Positions 32,471 through 47,657 of a stretch of 64,000 bases of DNA are shown here, in pieces (positions within the stretch are counted from its first letter, which is position 1; the number at the start of each line of letters is the position of its first letter). The stretch comes from Haliclona indistincta (Eukaryota; Porifera; Demospongiae; Haplosclerida; Chalinidae). A program made the position numbers and the translations under genes. The notes under the pieces were generated by a model. The model searched no databases. It was not told the DNA's origin and was given only the letters and a program-made list of their open reading frames with translations. The stretch covers positions 10,428,403 to 10,492,402 of the forward strand of contig OZ024790.1 in assembly GCA_964017065.1 (NCBI GenBank), read 5' to 3'.

Positions 32471-34428
32471 GCTGAATAGAGGTCGGAGGGTTTGGCTGAC
32501 GCTACATGTGATCTCACATTGTGACCAGCTGTTCAGTTACACATGCAGAGAGAAAAGGAACAGCAACAAGCCAGATGATGAGTTCAACAAAGTTGTCCAT
32601 TACAGATAATCACATTCAAAACCGTGAATTTCATGGTCTTTGAGTTTTTGAACTAATAAAATGTTTATGCTGTGTAAGCCTAAAATAGGAGAAGATAACA
32701 CGTGATGTTACTAAAAATAGACGTCATGACGTCCTCGAGTGCGCAGGGTCCTGACTCGCAGTCAAGTTCGTCCTACCTCGTGTAGTCGTACATGTATGTG
32801 CCGTAATTGTCAGCTATAAATTTAATACATGTCACACGTGGTGATTGCTTTACCCGAGTGACTGTCTGGAGTGCTGGTAGCCGAAGTCTAGTACAACTGT
32901 ATAGTTGCTATTACAAATGTGCTAAATGCCGTCAGTGGTGAGTACAACCGTACAGTGTTAATAGATAGATGTAACTGTAGGCTTACTTTATGATAAAGCC
33001 AAGTCTTATAGCTATCCACTATATATATTTTTTGTACCGTTTACTATGCTCACACACAGACCACCAGAGCAGTCCTAGTGTCACCTTATCATGTATACAA
33101 TTACTGTAGATAGGGAAATAATTATTTTCCCCAAAATATTCGGTTATTGGCTATGATTACTAGGTACAGTACAGTTTTGCCGTCGCTAGCTGACCAATGA
33201 CACCAGACAGTGCTTAGTTTACAGTAAACTAGACCAAAATCTTGTGAGAAAAGGGTACCGTAATTCAGTCGTTCGTTAGAATAGATGACTGAATTTTTCT
33301 CACAAGATTTTGGTCTCTTTACTGTAAACTAAGCACTGTCTAGTGTTGGAATGCTATCCTTGGTGCCTTCTTGAGCAACTGAATGAATCATGGTTCGAGA
33401 TCGATCGTAATTCCAGAGCTCCTTCACTTTCAACACGTGCAGGTGTTGAAAGAAAAATATGTTAGTTTTTCCCGAATTTCTCGGTGCTGGAATAGAATTG
33501 TGCAGTTTGTGTTGCTTGTTTCAGCACTTAGTATTCAGTGAGTGACAGATATCCTCCAGGACACAACCAACACATACATGGACATACTATATGTATGCCT
33601 CTTGTGACTCCACCCACTGTAGCTACACCACTGCATAAGACCACGACGACCACAAAGAAGGGTGTAGATGTTAACACTGCACCTGGAAGACCTTAAGCCT
33701 GGAATAGTCGAACAATTTTTGCTGCCCTATGTACTGTATAATATACAATTTCCTGGCTATTGTTTGTCTGTTTTACACGCCAAATGGGTGTAGCCATCGA
33801 TTGCACTTAGTACCACTTACTGTATTTTCAAATTTTCTTTCAATCACTGATGCTTCCCATAGGGGTGGGTGGGTTGTTGGGAAAGCGAGATTTGGCACAG
33901 AGTGAAGTGCTTTTTGGCGCTGGCAAAAACTTAGAAATCTTCGTCCATTGCGGGGTAGAAGCTTTTTACTACTGAAACATAACTAATTAAAATTAATATT
34001 CGCCCTTCTGCACCTTGCAGAAAGAGACCTTGATGTAAAAATTCCCACATGTTTCTTCTTTGTGTACCCAAAATCATGTCTGCCATGGATGTAACATGCT
34101 CGCGAAAGAAATGTGATTGGTGACTTTCAGTGTGATGGAGCTGCCTTGACCCGTAGAAACCAAAATATTTATAATGATCATGATGTTTCCCAATTTAGTT
34201 TGACTTGAGCTGCTCTTGGTATATGCAAGACCATATAGAATACGGCTGCTTCACAGACATATTCTACATGATCGAGAATAAGATATTTGTAACTTCCTTA
34301 GCTATAGGATGTTAGTTGCTGATTTGATATAACTGTCAGTTAATCTGGTGAGTTGACATGTTGTATGGTCATGCACTCGTTTTTCTTTCCTCATACAAAC
34401 CAAGCCTATAGTGTGGTGTAGAGTTAAA
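32471..34428. other. Intergenic between gene A and gene B
   Basis: No gene seen. Contains the inverted repeat at 33205-33345 (arms of about 50 bp: AGTGCTTAGTTTACAGTAAA and its inverse, with ACCAAAATCTTGTGAGAAAA inside) and a degraded R3-like stretch around 33400-33640 (GTGACTCCACCCACTGTAGC). Gene B's promoter should lie upstream of 34429. Confidence 0.45.
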
Positions 34429-37400
34429 ATGGCCATGGATCAAAAGTCATTTGAAGAACAGAACAAAGTAAATAGTATTGTTAATCACAAAATACAATTC
34501 GCTTGTTGCACATATAAAATTGCAGATTACAAAACGAGATGTGGCAGTGCAATGTAACTACTTGGTGCCCATTTCAGGTTGTTATGGTTAGGCTACATTC
34601 TTGTTGATCATCTATTTTTAGCTCATCTTCGTGGAGTCCATGTTGTTGGTGAGAAGCTGTTTGAGATCAGTGGAGAGTTCCCTCAGTTGCTGGATTGGGA
34701 GGAGTATGGTCTCAGGATTCAGGTGCCTGAGGGTGCCACCTCTGAGCCCTGTGACATTGCTATCAGGGCCATTGTAGCAGGACAGTTTGAGTTTCCTGAG
34801 GGTACTGACCTGGTCAGTGCTGTCTATGCCATCTCTGTGTCCAAGAGGCTCACTAAGCCTGTCATGCTTGAGATCCAGCATTGTGTGGCCATTACTAGAG
34901 AGGAGCAAGGTCGATTCCTCAGCTTTGTGAGAGCACAGTGTAACCAGCCACAACTACCATATCAGTTTGAGCCACTGGATAATGGCACATTCCCTCCTCA
35001 CACTAATTATGGCAAGATTGCTTGTGATAGATTCTCACTTGTTGCAACAGTACAATCACCACAACGTGAGGATTAAGTTAAACTAGCTACATTCTTTACC
35101 TATTCATAGTAAGTACTGGTAGTTATAATACTGACTGGTCGGGTTTAAACCATAGCACAGTGCTTACATTATAGGCTGGCTACTTTGTTTCACTGAAAGA
35201 CCGTAGATTCTTTGTAGATTCTCGTATTTGGTAACAAGTCAGGTACTTCATAATCTGTAAAGTAGCCAAATCAGGTATTTTATTGTTTGTGCATGCTATA
35301 CATGCAAAAATTAACACAATGGTTTCACAACTAGTATGCAAACTCCAAGCATGCAAATGTAATGATACTGTCAATGAGTCATTGATGACTGCTGGAGGTG
35401 GTGTAGAGTCATGTGCTTGCACAGATGGGTGCTGGTGACAAGCAAGCATGACACAGAGTACCAGTACAACTCTGCTAGTAGTAAAGTTAGGTGTACAACA
35501 AATTCACTGACAAACTAGGTAAATGTAGCAATGTTCCTCGACAATTATTGTGCCCACTTCTTCTAAGTTGTCCCTTCCATCACTTTTTATTTTGTTACGT
35601 GTGCTAATGAAAGTGTTGCATATAATTTATGTGCCAAGTTGTAATTTGCTCTTCTTAGTGGCAAAGTTATGAGCTTAATTTTTTGAGTCAACTAATTTCT
35701 TGCACCATTTTAGGGAAATAGGCTAGTTTCTAGGTTTAGTGTTTAGCCTTAATTTTTACAGCAGTTTTCAAATTTTAAGCGCATTTGACAGTTTTGAAAT
35801 TTCTATCAAAACTGCTGTAGTAGTGTTAAGCAGGGGCACAGCTCCCCACACTTTTACACCTAGAGATGTTATTAATTCACCCACCCAGGTATTTGAATGA
35901 CTGTGATGCCCTGCTCATATGCAATGAATAAAGCACCAAGGGTGCAGATGCCTCGGTGGAATGCCACCATTTCACATACAACAGCTGCAGCTATTATTAT
36001 ACCTTTCTGCACAGCAATTACAATGCAGTATAATAGTTATGCAATCAGAAGCCAATGAGCGCTGACCACTAATTCAACTGGGCGTGTCTAGTTGGAGTGC
36101 AGGGCACAACACACGAGCGATCGAGATATAGTGTCCATAGCTTGCTTACACCATTTCTTTAGACATGCGCTGCTATCCTGTAGTGAAGTTCTAACCTATC
36201 AGCTTCTAGGCAGTCAATTGTGGGTAGTTTTGTGCTACGGCGAACTCTAGATCGCCAGCAACTGCCATCGATCGCGAGGTAAGCAAATTACGCCATAACT
36301 CAAGAACGAAGCTTCATATACAAGTCTGCCACGCTGTTCATACACTCACTGGCTGCAAGGCAGCCAGCTTTAGACAACTTTGTCTCCTCAGAAGTCTACA
36401 TCACCACCAACAGCCTTCTAGGTGAGCAATTCACGCGGTAACTTACGCACTAAGCTTTAAAATCAAACTTCTGAAAATACAAATCCGAGCAAGTATCGAT
36501 TTCTACCCGTGTTGCTTTTTTCAGCGATTAGTTTTCAGCGAGCTACGAGAAATCGTTGCGACAGACAGACAGAATGACTGACTGACTGACACCACGACTA
36601 CTGTATGCCTCGTGGCTCCGCCCACCGAGGCATAACTAGTACTTCCGTTGGTTATCTGTACAATGTTATACTATATCTTTTCCAGCTGGAAAGTCATCAC
36701 ATCATGAGAAGGAAACAGCTTCAGGCAATGAATCAAATTCTCATGCAATAGGTATAGTACATGTCTTGGGTGTGAACTCTCATCTTGTTCAAAATCGATT
36801 AAAATGTCAACAGAACACCCATTTTCACTTAAATTTCACTCAAGCTCGCTTAATGAGGTTACACCCTCGCTCTAACACAAGTTTGAGCAGCACTATAGCA
36901 TCATAAACTAGCTACTGCTTGTAAGCACCATTCCAGGCGAGTCTGTGGAGTGTAGCTTTTTGCTTATAGTGCTTTGTTGTCATCTCAAGGCCTGCTTAAA
37001 GTCTGTGTGTTATATTCAGTCGAGCAGGCATCTGAGTGGCAAGAAATTAAACAGTGCTATGAGCAAGAAGGCAGACTCAAAGCTCCTGACTGCCAGGGAG
37101 TGTAACCTCAAGTGTGTATTTATTGCCTCTGAACGAGGTGAAAGTTCACATCGAGGGCATGTATACTTCTTAACTCTGGCATAAATTTTGATTTCAGTTT
37201 TGTTACTATAATTAATTAGGGAGACACGGTAGTGTCTCCCTATGTAGGGTTGAACGAGAAAACAAGATGGCGGCTACATACAATGTATTAGCGTTGAAAT
37301 GCTGATATTTCGCCTGGTGATGAATTTTATACGTCCAAAGACACTTAAATCTGCTATCTGGCGTTGCACCATCTTACAGTAGCAAGGAGATTGCTCGAGA

Positions 37401-37478
37401 TTGTTACTAAAGTGACCAACCTGGAAACGGTGAAAATCGAGTTTCGTCATCTTCGTTTTCTTCTTTCTTTCTTCTTTC

Positions 37479-37510
<32 letters not shown>

Positions 37511-39453
37511 CTCGCCTAGCACCTTTACGTGAGCAGTGCCGAAACCAAAACACCCACGAACAGTCGTGAAATTCTCCTGGCATGTGCCTTTTGAACTTAG
37601 TTTTTAGCGAAACGGCGATATAAATTCCGCGATTTCTCGATCGTGATCCATTGTCAGCTACGTGTTAGACGCCATTAATAATAATTATAGTGATTGCGCA
37701 ATACGCACGTGACCAAGCTGTGGTTAGCACACGTGACCAAGCACAAGCTTGAGTATCGCCACGCCGTATAGATCACGGAGAACACATAGTTGTCTTGCGA
37801 GTCTTCGAAGAACGGTAAGCTAGCAAGCGCAGAATCACCATTCTGCCTTGCCAGATAATTATAACCGCCGTAAACAAGTGTGGGCGGGGCTCGTATGCAT
37901 GCATGCGTAGGCGAGCTGATGTCTACAGCATAAGAATTATTTAGCTACAAGTTTAAAATTGTTAATAATAAAGAAAAGCCATCAACAACAGGAAAACCAA
38001 ACCAATGGTGGAGACATAGATGGCACAGCAATTGCATGATAGTCAGAATTAGAACTGCACTTCACTGAAAAAGAAAAAAGGACACAAACAAGAAAATTAA
38101 AAAGATTTCTATCGAAATCAGAAGGATGTAGGGTTGTGAAATCTACCACTGGTCAACAATGTAAACTAACAAGGAACAAGCATGGAATGGTAACACGATT
38201 GACTTGCTAACAGACCATAGATCCCTACATCAGTGGCTGTACATAAGCTGTCACAAGCTGAATGCACGTCAGGTGTCAGTCAACAGCAACAAGCTGAACT
38301 AGCTATAGTCAACTACAGCAGCCACTGATGTAGGGATCTATGGTCTGTTAGCAAGTCAATCGTGTTACCATTCCATGCTTGTTCCTTGTTAGTTTACATT
38401 GTTGACCAGTGGTAGATTTCACAACCCTACATCCTTCTGATTTCGATAGAAATCTTTTTAATTTTCTTTATTATATAGATTTGAAGTACATTGCGTTCAT
38501 GTTCTGCATAAACCGTAAAGTAAGGAACAGCTTTATGTGGCACTTCAACGTAACTAAGGACCTTAATGCTCCAATAAAAGTGAGAACTGCTAGTCGAAAT
38601 GTTTATGTAAATTTTTGTATTTTTAAGCATGTGAAAGAGGAGCACAGTTGTTGGGATGGAGGGAGCTACTTTCGGTTTAAATTTGATGAGCAAATGTTAC
38701 AGTTAGAGCTTGAAAAAGAGAATCTTCACGAGGGCTGGAAGATTTTGCCTTCTGTGCATCCATGCGTGGTATACGTACAGTCATTGGTATTGATTGAATA
38801 ATATTATAATTGCATTGTTAGCTACATAAGAGTACTGTGGATGACTGGAAGGATTCCTCACCACCATGCTGCCAAGTGAAGGTGAAAGCCAAAGAAGCTA
38901 CTGATGATCTGAACTATCCTGTACCAGTTACTGGTATCACTCCAGCTGGAAAGAAAGTGTTTATACAACTAGACTATCAGACTACAGGTAAATTTTAGCA
39001 GATTTCTTGGAATTGTTAAATTTCACCCTTCATGTTTTGTTGCTTGCTATACTATGCTTTCAACAAATTTGTATCAAGAGTAACATATTATTTTATGCAG
39101 ATCCATTGGTACAGCTTCAAGCTCCACCTGAGCACAATGCTACAAGGCTTAGTCCACTTGAAAAGCAACCGAAGCAGTCTGACCTACTGAACCAAGTTGC
39201 TACTAAAGTAACTGACAAATGGAAGAACCTGGGACTACAACTTGAGATAGAGCCCGACAAGGTGGAGACCATATCTAAAGAAAACCAAGGAGACAGCTTA
39301 CTATGCTGTGCTGAGATGTTAGAGGTGTGGAGAAACCATGGATCTCCTCCCTACACATGGGGTACTGTCATCAATGCTCTCAGAGCTAAATTTGTAGGAG
39401 AGATACGTCTTGCAGATGAGCTGGAGCATTGGGTATCAAACAATTATGCTTAG
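34429..39453 (+). CDS. Gene B: short ZU5-UPA-death paralogue
   Basis: Exons: 34429-34467 (MAMDQKSFEEQNK, new start codon), 34526-34577 (weak donor GTTGTT), 34622-35065 (ZU5, more than 95% identical by eye to gene A's), 36686-36751, 38479-38579, 38628-38768, 38822-38987, 39101-39453 (death domain, stop TAG). Phases join throughout. Compared with gene A it lacks the micro-exon array, the EFPTTAES exons and three of the four small linker exons. The 38479 exon has lost its 5' part: gene A encodes GDGNALPNMEYIAF, gene B DLKYIAF, because an R2 repeat ends directly upstream of the acceptor. The same cytosolic death-domain adaptor role is inferred. The near-identical ZU5 exon suggests recent duplication or conversion. 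Confidence 0.8.
35925..36645 (-). mobile_element. Dispersed repeat R3 in gene B intron
   Basis: Reverse-oriented relative of 26800-27525. The ends carry related GC-rich blocks: GCAGATGCCTCGGTGGAATG at 35950 and GGCTCCGCCCACCGAGGCAT at about 36613, which are partly inverted. It is non-coding. Confidence 0.7.
37217..38470 (+). mobile_element. Composite repeat R2, copy 2
   Basis: Starts TTAGGGAGACACGGTAGTG, contains the GATGGCGGCTACATACAATG block and a TTTC microsatellite (37470-37506), and ends with a foldback whose arms are at about 38090-38225 and about 38320-38465. Its last base lies about 8 bp before the gene B acceptor used at 38479. Confidence 0.8.
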
Positions 39454-39507
39454 CTTGCAGACAGTGACAGGCTTCATGTACGTGTGAAGTGAAAAATTGA
39501 TATACAT

Positions 39508-39655
39508 ATAGGTTATACCATGAAAAGGAGGGCAATACGGGATTTAAATCACCGCGGAAACCGATAGTATAGACGACCCGAGCGCGAAGTGCGAGGGCGT
39601 CTATTTCGGTTTCCAAGGTGATTTTAATCCCGTATTGCCTGACTGTTTCATGGTA
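39508..39655. repeat. Hairpin with GC-rich centre downstream of gene B
   Basis: Inverted arms TATACCATGAAA...GGCAATACGGGAT and ATCCCGTATTGCC...TTTCATGGTATA enclose GACGACCCGAGCGCGAAGTG. Same structural type as 18150-18283. Confidence 0.8.
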
Positions 39656-40370
39656 TAAGGTATTTATACCATTCTGCGCTCTCAGGTAAGCTTCCCAAGA
39701 CTACCAAGCACTGAAACAAGCCCTCTACTGTTGCGAGAAGCCAGTAGTGTCGCCGTTTTTATCATCGAGCGACGATCGTGTAAGAGCGTGTCGTTTGCCG
39801 GAATCAGTCATAAGTTAGTGACGACGCTTCAGTTTACTATCTTCCAGCTGTGTAGAAGCGCTACTTTGGGTCTCACTAGAAGCGCTTGAGCATGGAGAAG
39901 CTAACTACGAAGTGTAAGTGCGTGAATCAAATCTTTTTCCAAGCTACGACAGTATAACTGTTTTGTTCACAACGGGTCCATTCTGCGGTGTGATAAGTGA
40001 AATTGGAGGTGTAATAAGTGAACTGGGAGGTGTAATAAGTGAAATAAATCACCTCGTTTTGAGCAATCTGATTGGTCAGAAACATTGAAGTATGGTATAA
40101 AACATAATTGTACAAAACTTGAACCTATAAGTTAACCAAGAGATTGTTTAGTGTTGTAGGGTAGCTTCATAAATATGCCAATACTGTGCAGGTGGAGTTA
40201 TTCTCTGCAGAGAGAAAGCAAGTAAGCATAGAGACTATACTTTATACATGTAGCTTAGGGTTAATAATAGATGGGATTCTATCCCACGCACAAGTAGACA
40301 AAAACTCCATTGTGCTAGTAGTGATAATACGAAACTTCGATCTAGCAAGGTCAATAGCTATAGTTTGATA

Positions 40371-41318
40371 TCACGATTTTACAGAGAGGATATTATCAAG
40401 GCAGTTAGAGAAAGGGCTAAAGTACCTCGCAATGGAGGATGGTGAGAGAGTAGAGGAGTAGGCAGCTGTAGGTCTCTTCAGAACAGCTTGTCTCTGTTGG
40501 GTGAGAAAGGAAGGTTGAGAGAGAATCCGTTCTTTGCTCAGCTGCTGATGGTGTTTCAGACCCTGAGTGACAATACCGGTACCACCATGGTGAGGAGGAG
40601 GCTACGACAATATGCCACTAGCTCACCAGATTGTACCAAGCAGACAGTATCAACTTCTCTTCTCTATCTCTCGTCTGCCTATCCAACTCAAATGCCTTCT
40701 GCAAAGAGACACAAAAAAATATGTAAAAAAATTTCCGGAGTTTTGTGAGGCCCAGTAGTAAATTGTAGCACTCATGAAAACATTTAGTTTGTGTAAAATT
40801 TTTGTACTCACATAGCCAATAAGCCTATGTGCAAACAGCAAAAGCACAGATGAGTTCATGTTATTACCTCTAGTTTCTCGAGTTGTCTATCTCTCTCTTG
40901 TAGCTGTGCTCTCAACAGCTGTGCCTCAGCGCTGTCAACTGCAGTATCAGTACGTTTCTCACCAAAACCCTCTATAATCTGCAGACACCATCAACTCAAC
41001 ATACAGACAATACTCAACCAACCTTCTTTGCTTTGCTCAAGTACTTTTTGTATTTTTCAATTTCGGCATCCTTAGCCTTCAATAGACTCTCTAAGAACAT
41101 AGACGATAGTAAGTACAGTGAGTAAAAATACAGCTAATAAATAGCTATGTAGTAGCAGGAGCACATTCCTTTATGTGCTACTGGTAGTAGGTAGCTGTGC
41201 TGTATCATGTATGCTTTTGCTTTGCTTACGAGTTTCATTGAAGTTGGATCTAAATTTGGACAGTTCTGACAGCTCTTGAGATTTCTTTGTCAGTGACTTT
41301 TCCAGTTTTTTTTTCCAA
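40371..41318 (-). CDS. HOOK: HOOK-family C-terminal exons (partial gene)
   Basis: Five exons in transcription order: 41318-41230, 41090-41023, 40978-40868, 40698-40627, 40601-40371 (stop TGA), with GT-AG introns (the second donor is GTTGGT) and consistent phases. The protein is coiled-coil: KKKLEKSLTKKSQELSEL, then AKDAEIEKYKKYLSKAKK, AQLQERDRQLEKL, EEKLILSAWYNL, and a Ser/Pro-rich tail with SFLTQQRQAVLKRP. The YKKYL, QLQERD, SAWYN and SFL..QRQA signatures are those of HOOK dynein-adaptor C-termini, which bind cargo partners and endosomal membranes. No calponin-like N-terminal HOOK domain or further coiled-coil exons were found above 41318, so this looks like a 5'-truncated duplicate, convergent with gene B. 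Confidence 0.8.
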
Positions 41319-41455
41319 CTGTACACTGCTCAAGAAAAACGATTGTAACGGCATATCACATGAGACAAAAACTCCACGCCCATTTCCGGTCAAATTCGTG
41401 TGTTTTGGAGCGTTCGACCTGGTTCGACCATAGGTTCGAGCCACGTTGTTGAACA

Positions 41456-41530
41456 ATGTTTATAGTGGAGTCAGAGATACTGTCAATCAGCCGATTGGAT
41501 CAGTGTGCTACTGAAGAAGAAGTGGCTAAG
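41456..41530 (+). other. Possible isolated first exon
   Basis: ATG at 41456 opens 25 codons (MFIVESEILSISRLDQCATE..) ending at AAG|GTAGGG. It directly abuts the TIR element at 41533. No downstream exon that continues it was found. It may be coincidence. Confidence 0.2.
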
Positions 41531-41532
41531 GT

Positions 41533-42303
41533 AGGGCGGGGTAACTTGGAACAAAATTTATGTTCGCGTAACTGCCGCGAAGAAGGAAATCGCTGGACTT
41601 CGGAAATTATGCTCACACAGTAGGTACACTTATAGCCGATCGTGGGCATAAAGAATCTTGGAGCTACCTTTCGTCTGCTTTGCAACCGAAGCTCGATTGT
41701 GAAGTGGACTGAAAATTAGTGGGTGGGGTAACTTGGAACACCATCTCTTTTTGATCTTTCTGGCCGTTTGCGCAATGAAAGTGAGCGATGATCAAAGAAG
41801 GTGAACTCTGGTCACCTCTAGCACCACTGCAAACGTGTGTCCGAAGCTTTTAGTGCCGTTTGGCAGACAAAATTGAATATTTCCCGCGCGCAATCCGCGC
41901 TACATTGCGCGGCTAATTTGAAGACAGATGATTATAGCTAAAAACAATGTTTTCTTCACGAAACAAAGAAACAGAACAGTCACAGTTACACAGGATGATC
42001 TCCTTCTGGTGTTCTACACTACTGTTAGTACTAGAGTCGCTAAAATTGAAATCCAGGAATTTTAGAGACGAGTTAGAATTAGTTAGCCCGATTTTGCTGC
42101 TAGTCGGGTCCGTATCCCTCGTCTAAAAACACTGCAAAGAAGAGAGAGGAGCGTTTATATATACAGGTTAGAAAGGACACTCATCTACCTTCTAACTGGA
42201 CCATACAAAGTTGCTACAGTGGCGACTGTTGGGAAGTACGAGGTCCAAGTTTGAATTTTGTTCCAAGTTACCCCGTGTTCCAAGTTACCCCGCCTTACCT
42301 TAC
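41533..42303. mobile_element. TIR element with GGGGTAACTTGGAAC ends
   Basis: The left end reads AAGGTAGGGCGGGGTAACTT; the right end has inverted GTTCCAAGTTACCCCG twice, the last followed by CCTTACCTTAC. The terminal motif is also present internally near 41722. No transposase frame inside. Confidence 0.65.
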
Positions 42304-42594
42304 GAATAAGCACTACTGACTGCCAGGTAGCCCAAGAGGTGCCCCGTAACGACCGCCCATGCAACCATAGTTATTAGACTACCCAACCAAAGTCGGACAT
42401 GTCCGCTAGCACTTTTTTCCTGTCTAATTCCTGTGTCAACCGACAGGACAGTACATTATCTGTGGTATACATGTGATTGATGCAGTGTGCATTATTAAGA
42501 AATTAAAATGCTCGGTGGATCATACTGATACTGACTTATAGCTATGGAGGTTTGGGTTAGCTACAGTTCTGTATTTGAGTTGAATATTAACTAG

Positions 42595-45485
<2,891 letters not shown>

Positions 45486-45981
45486 ACTTTCATTTTTATT
45501 GTTGTAGCAGAGACAGTCATGCATCTAGCAACCATACACACCCACTCAGTTTGAAAAATTATTTTGCAAATTGCTCAATGTGTAATAGCGACCGACAGAT
45601 CATAACTGCTGTGGAGAAGTGTGAATCTCCTCCCTAAAATTAATGTGGTCTAACTAGCATCATCTATAGAGCTGTTTAAGTAGTAAATGGAGCTATAATT
45701 CTGAGCTAGCTTGTAAAACTTTTAGAACACCATTTCTCGATAACTATTTTATCATGACTTGCTACACACAAAAAAATGCTTATGCAAATCCATCTGTGTA
45801 GGAACATCACTGATGAGGCTGAGCGATGCTTTGAGGCTGAATAGTAAAATTGAATTTTTGTGCACTTTTACGGCTTTCGAGCACATGTTTTTAGCTCGTA
45901 AATTAAAAAAACATTTTGACAAAGAAAGGTTAGTCCGTTCCGGGTAAGTCGGCTGGCACTGTGGCAGCATAGCTGGCAGGA

Positions 45982-46062
45982 ATGTCGTCTAGTGAAGACA
46001 TCAGTGCTAAGGATGCTCCAGAAAGTAAACCGGATGAAGATTCGGCTTTTGCAGATTGGCTA
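45982..46062 (+). CDS. First coding exon of gene C (micro-exon gene)
   Basis: ATG at 45982, 27 codons (MSSSEDISAKDAPESKPDED, ending FADWL), then GTGAGT, phase 0. Paralogous to 17672-17764 including upstream sequence. The next plausible exons are the micro-exons from 48834. The body of the gene (ZU5-UPA-death if like gene A) would lie beyond 64000. Confidence 0.55.
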
Positions 46063-46454
46063 GTGAGTGAATTCTCGTGTGCTTGCAATAACGAGCCAAA
46101 GATAGAACGGGATAATTTTACTGTTTAGACCATGATCATACCCTACATATACAAAATGTACCTCAAGGGTGTATTAGATTATTAGTCAGCCAAGACTGAG
46201 TTATCTCAGGCAGTTTCGACACAATTATAACTTGCCTAGGCTAGAAGATGATGGCTAAAGAGAAGAACGTCATGAACAGTGTCACCCGGAGAAGGCGAGC
46301 AACTGGGATAGCACTAACTTGAGCTCACTGTTCATTTGAATTCAATAGCCTTGCATTTATTATATGAAAAGTGACTAGATACGGTTTGATTCAACGCATC
46401 ATGTAAACGAGGACTATGGTTCGTTCGAAGCATGAAAATATTTAAGCTGTATAT

Positions 46455-47657
46455 GTACAAGAAAATTAAAAAGATTTCTATCGAAATCAAAAGGATGTAG
46501 GGTTGTGAAATCTACCACTGGTTCACAAAGTAAACTAACAAGGAACAAGCATGGAATGGTAACACAATTGACTTGCTAACAGACCATAGATCCCTACATC
46601 AGTGGCTGGTGTGGTTGACCTACTTGTTGACTGCTGACACCTGACGTGCATTCAGCTTGTGTACAGCCACTGATGTAGGGATCTATGGTCTGTTAGCAAG
46701 TCAATTGTGTTACCATTCCATGCTTGTTCCTTGATATTAGTTTACATTGTGAACCAGTGGTAGATTTCACAACCCTACATCCTTTTGATTTCGATAGAAA
46801 TCTTTTTAATTTTCTTGTTTGTGTCCTTTTTACTTTTTTAGTGAAGTGCAGTTCAAATAATTATCATGGACGTACTGAGCCGTCTTTGTTCCACCATTGC
46901 TTATTTTCTTGTTGTTGATGGCTTTTCTTTATTTTAAACTTGTAGCAAAAAATAATTGTACTATCAGCAATAATTGTACTATGCATGCATGCAGTGCATA
47001 CGAGCCCCGCCCACACTAGTTTGTTGACCTGTATTGTACGGCGGTTATAATTTATATCTGGCAAGCGCAGAATGGTGATCCTATCGCTTGCCGTTCTTCG
47101 AAGACTCCATACAGATACGTGTTCTCTGTGAACCATACGGCGTGGAGATACTCAAGCTAGTGCTTGGTCACGTGCCCTAACCACTGCTTAGTCACGTGCG
47201 TATTGCGCAATCACATTAATGGCGTCTAACACTTAGCTGACAATGGATCATGATCGAGAAATCGCGGAATTTATATCGCCGTTTCGCTAAAAACTAAGTT
47301 CAAAAGGCACATGCCAGAAGAATTTCACGACTGTTCGTGGGTGTTTTGGTCTCGGCACTGCTCGCGTAGAGGCGCTAGACGAGTTGAAGAAAGAAGAAAG
47401 AATAAGAAAACGAAGATGACGAAACACGATTTTCACCGTTTTTAGTTTCGTCACTTTAGCAACAATCTCGAGCAATCTCCTTGCTACTGAATTATGGGGC
47501 AACGCCAGATAGCAGATTTAAGTGTCTTTTGACGTATAAAATTCATCACCAGGCGAAATATCAGCGTTTGAACGCTAATACATTGTATGTAGCCGCCATC
47601 TTTTTTATCATCTTTTTTATTATTAGGGAGGCACTACCGTGCCTCCCTAATAATTAA
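46455..47657 (-). mobile_element. Composite repeat R2, copy 3 (reversed)
   Basis: Reversed copy: the foldback comes first (46455-46605 against 46660-46815), the GGGCGGGG-type block at about 47000, GCCGCCATCTT at about 47590, and the outer end is a small hairpin TTAGGGAGGCACTACCGTGCCTCCCTAA at 47624-47653. It lies in gene C's first intron. Confidence 0.8.

Noticed and set aside
41250..41456. 68-codon minus-strand frame (MFNNVARTYGRTRS...)
   Set aside because: It overlaps a HOOK exon in a different frame and crosses its acceptor; the HOOK reading of the same bases is better supported.
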